Below are positions 1 to 9,464 of a stretch of DNA of 64,000 bases, piece by piece. How positions within the stretch are numbered: the first letter of the stretch is position 1; every line of letters begins with the position of its first letter. The translations under genes were made by a program, and so were the position numbers. A model generated the notes under the pieces. The model was not told the DNA's origin and did no database searches. It saw only the letters and a list, made by a program, of their open reading frames with translations. Source of the stretch: an uncultured Kordiimonas sp. (GTDB taxonomy: Bacteria; Pseudomonadota; Alphaproteobacteria; Sphingomonadales; Kordiimonadaceae); contig CANLMI010000001.1 of the NCBI GenBank assembly GCA_947492375.1, positions 1,339,275 through 1,403,274 of the forward strand, in the 5' to 3' direction.

Positions 1-84
1 CTTGAAGAATTTGGCACTATATTTACGCAGGCGATAGAAACCCACATTAATGCAGATAACGAACTCACCAAAAAAAATAGTTAA
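1..84 (+). CDS. C-terminal end of an unidentified protein (5' end outside window)
   Basis: Frame 1 is open from the first base to a TAA at 82-84, giving 27 residues that end in a lysine-rich, hydrophilic tail (LTKKNS). The start lies outside the window. The amino acid mix looks like a coding tail, but 27 codons are too few to be sure, and no family can be named. The next gene starts 335 bp downstream, so the two are probably separate transcription units. Confidence 0.35.
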   Translation, partial: LEEFGTIFTQAIETHINADNELTKKNS

Positions 85-419
85 TATAAACCCAATTATA
101 ACCACCCAAAGCCCGAAAACAATAATGCCTATACTGCGTATAAAATCTTTTCATTTGAGTTGTTTTTAAAAGAAACCAATCAAATTGGGCATTATGAACA
201 TTGAACATTCATCGCTTTATAATTCACCCATTAGATAATGGTTTAACTTTCCACACTCGCTAGACAAAGAGAATAGTTTTATATCAAATACTCAATATAA
301 TTTCTGTATATTTATGTAGTATTTACTATTATGGACTTTAATTACTTACTTATGTAACTATTGAAAAAATTGAATTAATATCAATATATGTAATATCGTA
401 ATCGTATTTTGGGGGGCTT
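85..419. other. AT-rich intergenic and promoter region ahead of the nine-gene operon
   Basis: No convincing gene is seen in these 335 bp. The stretch is strongly AT-rich, as expected for the promoter of the operon that starts at 420. A run of six G at about 411-416 lies directly before the ATG at 420 and serves as an unusually G-rich Shine-Dalgarno sequence. I could not pick a single convincing -35/-10 pair. Confidence 0.4.
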
Positions 420-2174
420 ATGAATAGTAAGATTATCACGTTTGTCATTTTTGTACTTGCCAGCTTGTTATTAACGGTAAAATCACAAGCAGCTGAATAT
501 ATTGAATTAAGGCCTCTTTCTGAAATTATTAACACAAGTACCCGGTCTTGCAATATCAATGGAAAAATAAACGTACCTGTCATTGCATGGGGCGGAGATA
601 TTACAACGAGTTATGCGAACGGTAATACAAAGCGAACCGCAAACGGCAGCTTACTAGCTAAAACCAATCTTGATATAGACCTTTACAGACAAGATGATTT
701 TTCTAAACAGGTTGAAGACTACGTTTCTTGTAAAACACCATTTTTGCGTGGAACCATGGGAATGATCACTGCTGCAAGTGAAGTTACCAACCGTGACCAA
801 CGTACAGAAATGGTCGTTATTTATCAAATGACATGGTCAGCAGGTGGAGATGCTCTTGTTGTAAAAGGTAATATCAACCGCCCCTCTGACCTTCGAGGCA
901 AAACCATTGCTGTTCAGGCTTATGGTCCACATATGGATTATCTTACAACGATATTAAGAGATGCAGGCTTAAGCATAAATGATGTAAAAATAAAATGGGT
1001 TCAAGACCTTATCGAAGTTAACGACAACTCCACATCACCAGCAACAGCCCTTAGAGATGATAATTCAATTGATGCTGCTTTTGTTATTATACCTGATGCT
1101 TTGGCATTAACCTCGGGCGGTGCCGTTGGTACAGGTGGTGAGGATTCGGTACGCGGTGCAAAAATATTATTATCTACCAAAACAGCAAACCGTGTAATAT
1201 CTGATGTTTATGCAGTGCGTAGAGACTTTTTTGACAACAACCGAAATACTGTACAAGCATTTGTTAATGCTCTGATGCAGGCCGATGAGCAGGTTAAAAG
1301 CCTTTTTAAAGACCGTCAAAATCGCCGAAGCGAATATCAAACAATGATCGAAGGTGCCGCACGATTATTATTGGACAGTAAAGATGCAGTAGAAGATACG
1401 GCTGCTATGTATTCTGACGCAGAATTTGTTGGCTTTTCTGGAAACGTACAATTTTTCACTGACTCAGCTTACCCAAGAGGGTTTCACCTCTTATCTAAAG
1501 AAATTCAAAATGCATTTATTCAATTAGGATTAATCAAAAACACTGCATCACTTACTGACGCAAAATGGGCATATAATAACCTTGCAGTTGGTATTTCAGA
1601 CACTCAACGTACTGAAGCACCCCGCTTTGACCAGCAAGCAGTTGATCGGCTTATCGCAAGGCGTCAGAGCCAAAACACTGCTTCTGAAGGCGAATTATTT
1701 CGGTTTGAAATATTCTTTGCACCCAACCAAAATACCTTCTCTGCTGATCAATACCGGGCTGCTTTTGATCAAGTTATAAATTTAGCATCGACATATGGTG
1801 GCGCACTACTCACCATCGAAGGACATAGTGATCCACTTAGTTATTTGAGAAGAAAAAAGTCAGGGGCACCGGTTATTGAGTTATCATCAATTAAGCAAGC
1901 GAGTAAAAACCTTAGCTTCACTCGAGCTAATGCAGTGCGCCAAAGCATCATTAATTACGCTACATCTAAGAACGTTATACTAGATACGTCACAGTTTGGT
2001 GTTTCAGGGCTTGGTATCACGACACCAAACACGCCTGATTGTTCTTATGATGTAAATGGCGATATTGCCCTGACTTGCGCCCCGAAAAATAAATTGGAAT
2101 GGGATGCAACTCGCAGGGTCGTATTTCGTGTCGTGCAAATTGAAGCAGAATCTGACGTATTTGCACCGCTATAG
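420..2174 (+). CDS. Periplasmic substrate-binding protein fused to an OmpA-like domain
   Basis: The protein has 584 residues. It begins with a signal peptide of about 25 residues (hydrophobic core, cleavage probably after QAA). Residues of about 30-390 resemble the SsuA/NMT1-type binding fold of ABC importers, with the typical RPSDLRGKTIAVQAYG stretch near residue 160. The last 160 residues form an OmpA-like peptidoglycan-binding domain, with an IEGHSD motif followed after an insertion by LSFTRANAV. The aspartate expected to bind diaminopimelate is present. The protein should bind a small ligand in the periplasm while tied to the cell wall, rather than diffusing like a normal importer subunit. 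It is the first gene of an operon that continues to 10073; the next gene starts 12 bp later. The ligand cannot be told from the sequence. Confidence 0.8.
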   Translation: MNSKIITFVIFVLASLLLTVKSQAAEYIELRPLSEIINTSTRSCNINGKINVPVIAWGGDITTSYANGNTKRTANGSLLAKTNLDIDLYRQDDFSKQVEDYVSCKTPFLRGTMGMITAASEVTNRDQRTEMVVIYQMTWSAGGDALVVKGNINRPSDLRGKTIAVQAYGPHMDYLTTILRDAGLSINDVKIKWVQDLIEVNDNSTSPATALRDDNSIDAAFVIIPDALALTSGGAVGTGGEDSVRGAKILLSTKTANRVISDVYAVRRDFFDNNRNTVQAFVNALMQADEQVKSLFKDRQNRRSEYQTMIEGAARLLLDSKDAVEDTAAMYSDAEFVGFSGNVQFFTDSAYPRGFHLLSKEIQNAFIQLGLIKNTASLTDAKWAYNNLAVGISDTQRTEAPRFDQQAVDRLIARRQSQNTASEGELFRFEIFFAPNQNTFSADQYRAAFDQVINLASTYGGALLTIEGHSDPLSYLRRKKSGAPVIELSSIKQASKNLSFTRANAVRQSIINYATSKNVILDTSQFGVSGLGITTPNTPDCSYDVNGDIALTCAPKNKLEWDATRRVVFRVVQIEAESDVFAPL

Positions 2175-2186
2175 GGGGATAGTGAT

Positions 2187-2975
2187 ATGAAACAAGGTAA
2201 TATTCTTATAGTAGGTATAGTAATCTTGGTGCTTGGCTATAATTTAGTTAGTCAATTATCCAATACTAATACTCCGTCTACAGTACCAATAACGAAAGCA
2301 CCTGATAAAAGCACTACTCTAGAAGTGTTAGGTCTTACTAATTCCATATCATGGCCACCCGCCACATTAGACACCATAGAGTTAGCAAGTAACCCTATGA
2401 CAGATAATTACCTTCTGATGATGGATATAAGTGGTAGTATGGCTGATAAAGTTTGCCTTGGTGACGAAAGAAAAATCGATGCCGCAAAACGTGCTGTGAA
2501 AGCTTTTTTCAAAAACTTAGGGACAGAAGTAAATGTAGGCCTTTACACATTTAGTAAAGATGTTTCCGAAGTACTACCTATTGGTAAATATGCAAATACC
2601 AGATTTGATCAAGCCATTGATTCATTACGTGCAGGTGGTAATACGCCTTTGCAGGCTGCTTTAAAAAGAAGTGAGAAACTATTACGCTCTGCCGCCCAAA
2701 CGCAAGGAGGATATGGATCATATAACCTAATCCTGATTACAGATGGCCAATCTTCTGATGGTAAACCACATGATTTAGCGGTGGAGATTGCCAGATCCAC
2801 AGCTATCACCTTAAATGCCGTAGGTTTTTGTACTGGTATAAACCATTCTCTCAATATTGACGGCTATACAAACTTTCTAACTGCTGACAATGCAGAACAA
2901 TTGGTACAACAACTATCAAAGACAGTAAAAGCAGAACAGGAAGCATTTGATATAAGTGATTTTAACGCAAGTTAA
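2187..2975 (+). CDS. Membrane-anchored von Willebrand factor A (vWA) domain protein
   Basis: The protein has 262 residues. Residues 5-24 form one N-terminal membrane segment or uncleaved signal anchor, so the rest lies in the periplasm. The vWA domain starts near residue 75 and has a complete metal-ion-dependent adhesion site: DISGS near residue 78, GGNTPL near 148 and ITDGQSSDG near 183. Such domains bind partner proteins through a divalent cation. It sits between two binding-protein/OmpA fusions, so it may assemble or gate them; this is inference. An AGGGGGAT-like ribosome site precedes the ATG. There is a 54 bp gap to the next gene. Confidence 0.8.
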   Translation: MKQGNILIVGIVILVLGYNLVSQLSNTNTPSTVPITKAPDKSTTLEVLGLTNSISWPPATLDTIELASNPMTDNYLLMMDISGSMADKVCLGDERKIDAAKRAVKAFFKNLGTEVNVGLYTFSKDVSEVLPIGKYANTRFDQAIDSLRAGGNTPLQAALKRSEKLLRSAAQTQGGYGSYNLILITDGQSSDGKPHDLAVEIARSTAITLNAVGFCTGINHSLNIDGYTNFLTADNAEQLVQQLSKTVKAEQEAFDISDFNAS

Positions 2976-3029
2976 TGCTCTTACCTGTTTTAACTTAACT
3001 GCTTTAGCATTGTTACTTTAGGAGATTAG

Positions 3030-4598
3030 ATGACACGCTCAGCTAAAGGTGCACTTGGCCTTCTTGTGTTAGGGATATTAGCGATACTTGCTATCTATAT
3101 GGTACTAGAATATCTTGAGAAAAATGAACAATTGGCATCAAGTGACGCTGCAAATTCAAAAGGCCAGATACGCATTGCAGTAGATAATTTTATCGGCTAT
3201 TTTCCATTGTGCTCCCCAAGAATAAAAAGTTTACTGTTGAATGACGGGTATCGCCTAGAGTGTATTGACGATCAAGCCGACTACTCTAGTCGTTTTGCCA
3301 AGCTCACAAATGGAACTGTTGATTTCGCTGTAGGTACAATCGATACATACCTTCTAAATGGTGATCGATATGATTACCCAGGCGTCATTATAGCGGTTTT
3401 AGATGAAAGCAAAGGTGCTGATGCAATTGTAGCGCGCTCGACAACTGCCAAAAACCTTAGCGATCTTAAAAACAAAAATAATATTAAAGTAGCTTTCACC
3501 CCCTCCTCGCCTAGCCATCACTTACTGAAAGTTGCCGGCGTACATTTTGACATTGCATTTTTGCGTAACAAAAACGGTTCTTGGCGTACCGAAACAACCG
3601 GTTCATCAGGAGCTTTACAGAAGCTTTTAGACGGTAAGGTTGATGTTGCTGCAATCTGGGAACCAGACATTTCCAAAGCTCTTGCTCAGGGGGAGTTTAC
3701 CAAAATTCTCGGTACAGAAGAAACTCAACGGCTGATAGTTGATGTTTTGATATCAAGTCATAAGAATGAGACCAATACTCCAGAAGTTTCCGAAATATTG
3801 CTCGCAAATTATTATCGGGCATTGAAATATTATCGCGATAATCCGAGTATTTTTGACGATCATTTAGCCGATTATGCAAGTGTCTCGGAAAAGCAGGCGC
3901 GCCAACTCAAGAAAGGCATAAACTGGTTTACTATGCAGCAAAATGCCGCTGACTGGATGGGCCTTTCTTCAACGGGTCAAATTCCAAAACATGGCCTCTA
4001 TGAAACAATTGACCAAACTTTAGATATCCAACGCGATGTTGGCGACTTTACCCAAAACCCATTACCTTCGGGTGATCCAAGGCGAATAATCAATTCTGCT
4101 ATCATTAAAACACTATTTGAAAAAGGTATCAGAACTGGGTTTTCTTCTGGTGGTTCCTTTGACTTCGATAGTAATAGCGCAAATATCCGAGATTTTTCAC
4201 CTCTGGATGATACACAATGGGCGTCGCTTAGAGAGGTTGGCAATCTTCGTGTTCGTCCTATCAAATTTGAAGCAGGAACCGGCAAACTTACGATAACAGG
4301 CAAAGAACAAATCGATGCTGCGGTCAAAGTGCTGGAAAACTATCCAAATTTTCGCATTATTATCGAAGGTCATACTAGCACTCGTGGTGATAGAAACATT
4401 AATCGTAGCCTCTCCCAGGAACGAGCAGATGCGGTAAGGCGATATCTGTATGTCACATATAAGATTGACCGCGACCGAACGAAAGCTGTCGGTTTTGGCC
4501 CAGATAAACCTCTACCAAGATTGCAAGGAGAAAGTAGCCGTGCTTATAGGAGTAAATTGCCTAGAGTAGAGTTAAAGCTCGTTTCGGAGTCATTTTGA
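3030..4598 (+). CDS. Second binding-protein/OmpA-domain fusion, membrane anchored
   Basis: The protein has 522 residues. An N-terminal hydrophobic segment (residues 8-26) is followed by a charged stretch, so it looks like a signal anchor rather than a cleaved signal. Residues of about 45-300 resemble SsuA/NMT1 periplasmic binding proteins (RIAVDNFIGYFPLC near the start; VDVAAIWEPDISKAL near residue 210). Residues of about 410-520 are an OmpA-like domain with IIIEGHTSTRGDRN and the LSQERADAVRRYL helix. The usual aspartate after GHT is serine here, so peptidoglycan binding may be weaker or altered. It is only distantly related to the fusion at 420, so this is not a simple tandem duplication. 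A GGAGA ribosome site lies 5 bp before the ATG. Confidence 0.8.
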   Translation: MTRSAKGALGLLVLGILAILAIYMVLEYLEKNEQLASSDAANSKGQIRIAVDNFIGYFPLCSPRIKSLLLNDGYRLECIDDQADYSSRFAKLTNGTVDFAVGTIDTYLLNGDRYDYPGVIIAVLDESKGADAIVARSTTAKNLSDLKNKNNIKVAFTPSSPSHHLLKVAGVHFDIAFLRNKNGSWRTETTGSSGALQKLLDGKVDVAAIWEPDISKALAQGEFTKILGTEETQRLIVDVLISSHKNETNTPEVSEILLANYYRALKYYRDNPSIFDDHLADYASVSEKQARQLKKGINWFTMQQNAADWMGLSSTGQIPKHGLYETIDQTLDIQRDVGDFTQNPLPSGDPRRIINSAIIKTLFEKGIRTGFSSGGSFDFDSNSANIRDFSPLDDTQWASLREVGNLRVRPIKFEAGTGKLTITGKEQIDAAVKVLENYPNFRIIIEGHTSTRGDRNINRSLSQERADAVRRYLYVTYKIDRDRTKAVGFGPDKPLPRLQGESSRAYRSKLPRVELKLVSESF

Positions 4599-5398
4599 TG
4601 ACGCGCGAAATGAACAGACTGAGATTTTCAAAACGAGCGATTAAGAGCTCTGTACGATCCTCAAGCTTAAATCATCCACTCACATTGTTTCCCTCTGCTT
4701 TAGGTGCCTTGGGTGTGTTTGGAGGCAGCTTATTTTCAGCCCCTCTGGTTATCGCAGCAGGTATGGGTGGGCTCGTTTTTGGTGTCGGGCACTTCGTTAC
4801 AAAATATTTTATTCAATTTGACAACGCAGCAAGGGAACACATGAAAGCCCTTCATACAAAGATGATTGAAACCCTGGAGGCACGGCCAGAACGATTAAAA
4901 GAGGAATTTCAAGACGTTGGTTTTGACCGCGGTCTTCAACAGCTTAATATGGCCAAGATAAAATTCGACGAGTTTTTGGATGCTTTAGGAAGAAAATTCA
5001 ACAAATCAGAACTTACCTTTGGGCGTTACAGTGGTGTATCAGAAGCTGTATATTTATCGATTCTGGATAATTTAGAGTTAGCTGTAGCCAAACTGCGAAG
5101 TATCCGATCAATAAATCCAGAATACATTAATGCCCAACTTGACGAAGTTCGCAATCGAAACAACGACACAAGTGAAATAGAAGCGCTTAATGCTCGCTTA
5201 CAATTACGCGACGCTGCGCTGAGAGAAATTGACGCAATTCTGGCAGAGAATGAACGTGCAATGACAACACTGGATAAGACAGCACTTAGAGTGGCAAGCA
5301 TTCAGACACAAAAAAATGTATCAGTTAAAGATGCTGATATAGCGATGCAAGAACTTGAACTTTTGGCGACACGAGCCGTTGATTATGAAGGGAAATAA
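4598..5398 (+). CDS. XpaC-like membrane protein
   Basis: The start chosen is the ATG at 4598, which overlaps the TGA of the previous gene (TGATG) and implies translational coupling. A TTG one codon upstream is less likely. The protein has 266 residues. Two hydrophobic stretches at about residues 27-62 form a membrane hairpin. They are followed by a mostly helical, charged region up to the C-terminus that is probably coiled coil. Layout and position directly before a TelA homologue match the XpaC family, which is paired with telA-like genes in Bacillus and many proteobacteria. Its biochemical function is unknown; the old phosphatase label of the family is not supported by any catalytic motif seen here. 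Confidence 0.6.
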   Translation: MTREMNRLRFSKRAIKSSVRSSSLNHPLTLFPSALGALGVFGGSLFSAPLVIAAGMGGLVFGVGHFVTKYFIQFDNAAREHMKALHTKMIETLEARPERLKEEFQDVGFDRGLQQLNMAKIKFDEFLDALGRKFNKSELTFGRYSGVSEAVYLSILDNLELAVAKLRSIRSINPEYINAQLDEVRNRNNDTSEIEALNARLQLRDAALREIDAILAENERAMTTLDKTALRVASIQTQKNVSVKDADIAMQELELLATRAVDYEGK

Positions 5399-5401
5399 TA
5401 T

Positions 5402-6619
5402 ATGACTGAAACAACTGTGAAACAGGATGAAGCCCTTAATCTCTCTTTACCTGCTGTTGCAGAGGTCAAAGGGGAATTAGTTACTATTGATGATACCACC
5501 AACACATCCGACAATTCAACGGATGATCCTGCCCTGACATCTACCGCAGATAAGTTTGTAGCTGCAATACTTTCATCTGATATGGCCGATAATTCTCGTG
5601 CCAATCACCGAAACAGTATTGATGGAATGGGTTTAGAACTTCAGAGACAATCGTCCAATCAGAATAGGTTATTACAAGAACCAATTAAAAAATTATCTGA
5701 GGCTGGAACCGATGGCGGTCCTGTTGCAAATGCTTTGATCGATTTGAAAACGCAAGTAGACGATTTAAACCCAAACCATATGGACTTTACCGTTTCTAGC
5801 CTTGCGCGTCTGTTCTCATGGCTTCCTGGTGTCGGTAACAAACTTGAAAAATTCTTCCTGCGATACGAAAGCAGTCAAGGAATTCTTGATCAAATCACTA
5901 TCAGCCTAGAAGAAGGCCGCGGCACATTAGAGCGTGACAACATCACCCTAAATCATGAACAAACAAGGATGCGTGATCTCACACACCAACTGGCCAAGCA
6001 AATTTCACTTGGTCAAATTATAGATAAAAAATTTGAAACAGCCGTTGCTGAACTAACCATAAGTGATCCTGAACGAGCAGTCTTTATTCAAGAAGAGCTA
6101 ATCTTTCCTTTAAGGCAACGAATAATGGATCTGCAACAACAGCTCGCAGTCAATCAACAAGCCGTACTCGCAATGGAAGTAATTATTCGCAACAACAGAG
6201 AGCTCATTAGAGGTGTTGATAGAGCCCTCAATGTAACAGTCTCTGCCTTGGCTGTTGCAGTAACCGTAGCTTTAGCGCTAAACAATCAAAAACTTGTCTT
6301 AGACCGTATTAACGCACTTAATAAGACAACATCAAATCTAATTGCAGGAACAGCACAGCAGTTACGTACTCAAGGTGTAGAGATTCAAAAACAGGCCAGT
6401 TCATCTATGCTTGATATGGACGCCCTTAGATCAGCATTTAGTGACATCGATCAGGCGTTAAACGAAATATCTCGATACCGAATGGAAGCTTTGCCCCAAA
6501 TGGCGTCTCAAATACTTGAACTTAATCATATGGCGGAAGAAGCTGAAAAAAGCATTCAAAAAATGGAACGTGGAAAAAATGTATCCGAAAGCATTATCGA
6601 CCTAAAAACTGGTGAGTAA
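5402..6619 (+). CDS. TelA-family (toxic anion resistance) protein
   Basis: The protein has 405 residues and no signal peptide. It is strongly alpha-helical throughout. The region from about residue 190 to 390 is characteristic of the TelA family (PF05816), with a long helix containing NNRELIRGVDRALNVTV and a final segment rich in LRSAFSDIDQALNEI. TelA homologues were first linked to tellurite resistance; their mechanism is unknown, and they often sit in envelope-stress gene sets. It starts 3 bp after the XpaC-like gene, so the two are almost certainly co-translated partners. The N-terminal 120 residues are acidic and less conserved in appearance. Confidence 0.8.
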   Translation: MTETTVKQDEALNLSLPAVAEVKGELVTIDDTTNTSDNSTDDPALTSTADKFVAAILSSDMADNSRANHRNSIDGMGLELQRQSSNQNRLLQEPIKKLSEAGTDGGPVANALIDLKTQVDDLNPNHMDFTVSSLARLFSWLPGVGNKLEKFFLRYESSQGILDQITISLEEGRGTLERDNITLNHEQTRMRDLTHQLAKQISLGQIIDKKFETAVAELTISDPERAVFIQEELIFPLRQRIMDLQQQLAVNQQAVLAMEVIIRNNRELIRGVDRALNVTVSALAVAVTVALALNNQKLVLDRINALNKTTSNLIAGTAQQLRTQGVEIQKQASSSMLDMDALRSAFSDIDQALNEISRYRMEALPQMASQILELNHMAEEAEKSIQKMERGKNVSESIIDLKTGE

Positions 6620-6665
6620 AAATATTCTACATACTAATTAATACCTTAGGATTGGGAGAGAATTC

Positions 6666-7700
6666 ATGAAAAACATTATTGCAATTGCAACTATAGCTCT
6701 TTTATCAAACTCAGCTTTGGCTTCAGAGCGATGTTCCATCGCTTGGAGCCATTACACAGGCTGGGAACCTGCTGGTTATATCCAGGATACAGGAATTGCG
6801 AAAAAATGGGGCGAAAAATATGGTGTCAATCTTAGCTTCACCTTGATCGGTGATTATATCGAAAGTGTCAATCAATACACTGCCGGTTCATTTGACGGTG
6901 TCACCGTTACCAATATGGATGCATTAACAATTCCGTCAGTTGGCGGTGTAGATACAACAGCACTAATCATCGGTGACTTCAGCAATGGAAATGACGGTGT
7001 GTTAATAAAGGCTGGAGAAAACGCTACCGTAAAAGACCTCAAGGGACGAGAAGTTAAATTAGTAGAATTATCTGTTAGTCATTATCTTCTGGCTCGCGCT
7101 CTGGAAACCGAAGGTTTAAGTGAACGTGATTTAAAGGTAGTTAATGCATCTGACGCCGACCTTGGTGGGCTGATCAGTACAGCATCAAATGGCGACGCTT
7201 TCGTTACCTGGAATCCTATTTTACAGACCGGCCGTAATGCGCCAGGCATAAATATGATTTTCGATAGTTCAAAAATACCAGGTGAAATTGTCGATACCGT
7301 CATGGTGCGTTCTGACTTAAGCGCAAATTGTAAAAAAGCTATCACCGGTGCCTGGTACGAAGCAATGTCAGATATGGAAACAAACAAAAATGGCGCAGTT
7401 GAATTCATGGCTGAATTGGCAGGCGGTACCCTTGCAGAATTTAAAGCACAACTCGAGACAACTCGTATGTTTTATAACCCAGCGGAAGCTGCCGCTTTCT
7501 CACGTAGTGATAACATCAAGAAAACTATGGACTATGTTAGAAATTTCTCCTTTGATCATGGCTTATTCGGTGAAGGTGCAAGCTCCCCAGATTTTATCGG
7601 CATAGAGTTTCCCGGAGAAAATGTCATAGGCAACAAGTCTAATATAAAATTGCGTTTTGACGATAGTTATATGCAAATGGCCGCTGACGGCAAACTATAG
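6666..7700 (+). CDS. ABC transporter periplasmic substrate-binding protein (SsuA/NMT1 type)
   Basis: The protein has 344 residues. A clean signal peptide of about 19 residues ends at LASERC. The mature part has the NMT1/SsuA layout, with IAWSHYTGWEPAGYIQDTGIAKKWG at the start split over the first strand and helix, and the FDGVTVTNMDAL segment near residue 78. The family handles nitrate, aliphatic sulfonates, taurine, thiamine precursors or, in urea-carboxylase gene regions, probably urea. The last type is the closest by eye, but no urea carboxylase or amidohydrolase is nearby. The permease and ATPase follow at once, so this is the dedicated binding subunit of that importer. A GGGAGAG ribosome site precedes the ATG. 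Confidence 0.85.
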   Translation: MKNIIAIATIALLSNSALASERCSIAWSHYTGWEPAGYIQDTGIAKKWGEKYGVNLSFTLIGDYIESVNQYTAGSFDGVTVTNMDALTIPSVGGVDTTALIIGDFSNGNDGVLIKAGENATVKDLKGREVKLVELSVSHYLLARALETEGLSERDLKVVNASDADLGGLISTASNGDAFVTWNPILQTGRNAPGINMIFDSSKIPGEIVDTVMVRSDLSANCKKAITGAWYEAMSDMETNKNGAVEFMAELAGGTLAEFKAQLETTRMFYNPAEAAAFSRSDNIKKTMDYVRNFSFDHGLFGEGASSPDFIGIEFPGENVIGNKSNIKLRFDDSYMQMAADGKL

Positions 7701-7724
7701 TAAATCCATTCTAGGAGACAGAAT

Positions 7725-8546
7725 ATGAAATCATCTAAGTTTTTTGGATTGCATGCAGCCCCAAGTAAAATGCTGTCTATTATTCTGTCTCTTTTACCAT
7801 TCCTGACGTTAATAATTATATACTCTGTTGCAAGTGACATACGCTTGAATGAAAACCCAAGCGATAAACTTCTACCGTCTTTAACACAGATGTATGATGC
7901 GATTGTGAGAATGGCAACAGTACCCGACAGGCGCTCAGGCGAGTTATTATTAATTTCAGATACATTAGCCAGTCTGAAACGGCTTCTTTTCGGTGTTGGC
8001 CTAGGCGCGGTTTGTGGTTTATTGATTGGCCTCAATATTGGCGTTTTCCCCGGGTTACGGAACTTACTGCGACCATTCGTAACCTTTTTATCTATTATTC
8101 CTCCCCTAACTATTCTTCCAATATTATTTATTGCCTTTGGTGTTGGAGAAACAGCCAAGATAACCCTTATTTTTATTGGAACAGTATTTGTAATTGCTCG
8201 AGATATGCAGCTTTATGTGCAGCAGTTACCAAAAGAACAAATCACCAAGGCATTAACATTAGGTGCCAGCGAGCTGGCAGTTACATATCGGATAATTTTG
8301 CCGCAAATAATGCCACGATTAATTGATACTATGCGTCTGACACTTGGCGCTGCCTGGCTTTTCCTGATAGCAGCAGAAATGATTTCAGCAACAGAAGGGC
8401 TCGGTTACAGGATAGGCTTGGTTCGTCGTTATCTCGCTATGGATGTCATCATTCCTTATGTACTTTGGATTACACTTTTAGGTTTTTTGGTGGATTGGCT
8501 ACTTCGTTCTTTGGTGAAAAAAAGATACCCTTGGTATAACACGTAG
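7725..8546 (+). CDS. ABC transporter permease (SsuC/TauC type)
   Basis: The protein has 273 residues with about six membrane helices. The cytoplasmic coupling loop is recognisable near residue 185: ALTLGASELAVTYRIILPQ, the EAA-type motif with the conserved glycine. This identifies the binding-protein-dependent transport permease family (PF00528). The C-terminus ends in LVKKRYPWY, usual for SsuC-like proteins. The gene lies between the binding protein and the ATPase, with an AGGAGA ribosome site. Only one permease gene is present, so the channel would be a homodimer. Confidence 0.9.
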   Translation: MKSSKFFGLHAAPSKMLSIILSLLPFLTLIIIYSVASDIRLNENPSDKLLPSLTQMYDAIVRMATVPDRRSGELLLISDTLASLKRLLFGVGLGAVCGLLIGLNIGVFPGLRNLLRPFVTFLSIIPPLTILPILFIAFGVGETAKITLIFIGTVFVIARDMQLYVQQLPKEQITKALTLGASELAVTYRIILPQIMPRLIDTMRLTLGAAWLFLIAAEMISATEGLGYRIGLVRRYLAMDVIIPYVLWITLLGFLVDWLLRSLVKKRYPWYNT

Positions 8547-8555
8547 GTGAATATA

Positions 8556-9461
8556 ATGGATGAAATGTTAAGAAAAAATAGCGTGTTACATGTCGAGGAT
8601 GTTTACAAATCCTATGATAGTAAACTAATACTCGATGACATAGACTTATCAGTTACAAGCGGTGAATTCGTCACAATTGTGGGGCCTTCTGGTTGTGGAA
8701 AATCCACTTTGCTACGGCTTGTTGTTGGGCAGGAGAAACCAAGTAAGGGATCGATTTTGATTGATGGAGTTCTTGCAGGGCCTCCAACACCGGATAGAGG
8801 TGTTGTCTATCAAAATTACTCTCTTTTCCCTCACCTTTCTGCTCTTGACAATGTCACACTGAGCAAACGGCTCGCTTTATTACCTTGGCAATGGAATAGT
8901 CATAAAAAAGCTATATACGAAGAAGGCTTACACTATCTCTCAAAAGTGAATATGGACGGGCATGCCTCAAAGTATCCCGCTGAACTTTCTGGCGGCCAAC
9001 GACAACGAGTTGCTATTGCCCAGGCACTCATCCAAAAACCCAAGATACTATGTATGGATGAGCCTTTTTCTGCGCTTGACCCTGGCACACGAGAGGACCT
9101 GCAACTCTTCTTACTGGAACTATGGGAAGAAACAAAAATGACGATCTTCTTTGTCACGCATGACCTAGAGGAAGCGGTTTATCTTGGAACCAGACTGATA
9201 GCCCTGTCTCAATACTATACTGATGACCGTGATCAGGACATGGCAAGAGGCGCAAAAATAGTTGTAGATCGACGCTTTCGCGACCCTAAGGAAGCAATAT
9301 CCCCACAAGTAAAGTCATCTGGGCAGTTTGTAAAAGCCGTGCATGAATTACGACAACATGCATTTGACCCTGAATACTTACAACACGTAAAAAACTTTGA
9401 CTTGTCACACCCCAATAGCTGGGCAACTCTGAATAATGGTGAAATTCGTGACAGGGCTTGA
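8556..9461 (+). CDS. ABC transporter ATP-binding protein (SsuB/TauB type)
   Basis: The start is the ATG at 8556, with AGGTG at a good distance; a GTG at 8547 is possible. About 301 residues. All nucleotide-binding motifs are present: Walker A GPSGCGKST, Q-loop VYQNYSLFPHLS, signature LSGGQRQRVAIAQ, Walker B ILCMDEPFSALD and H-loop FVTHD. After the core of about 210 residues comes an extra C-terminal part of about 70 residues (ARGAKIVVDRRF onward) that is typical of nitrate/taurine-type ATPases. It follows the permease directly and powers that importer. Confidence 0.9.
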   Translation: MDEMLRKNSVLHVEDVYKSYDSKLILDDIDLSVTSGEFVTIVGPSGCGKSTLLRLVVGQEKPSKGSILIDGVLAGPPTPDRGVVYQNYSLFPHLSALDNVTLSKRLALLPWQWNSHKKAIYEEGLHYLSKVNMDGHASKYPAELSGGQRQRVAIAQALIQKPKILCMDEPFSALDPGTREDLQLFLLELWEETKMTIFFVTHDLEEAVYLGTRLIALSQYYTDDRDQDMARGAKIVVDRRFRDPKEAISPQVKSSGQFVKAVHELRQHAFDPEYLQHVKNFDLSHPNSWATLNNGEIRDRA

Positions 9462-9464
9462 TTA

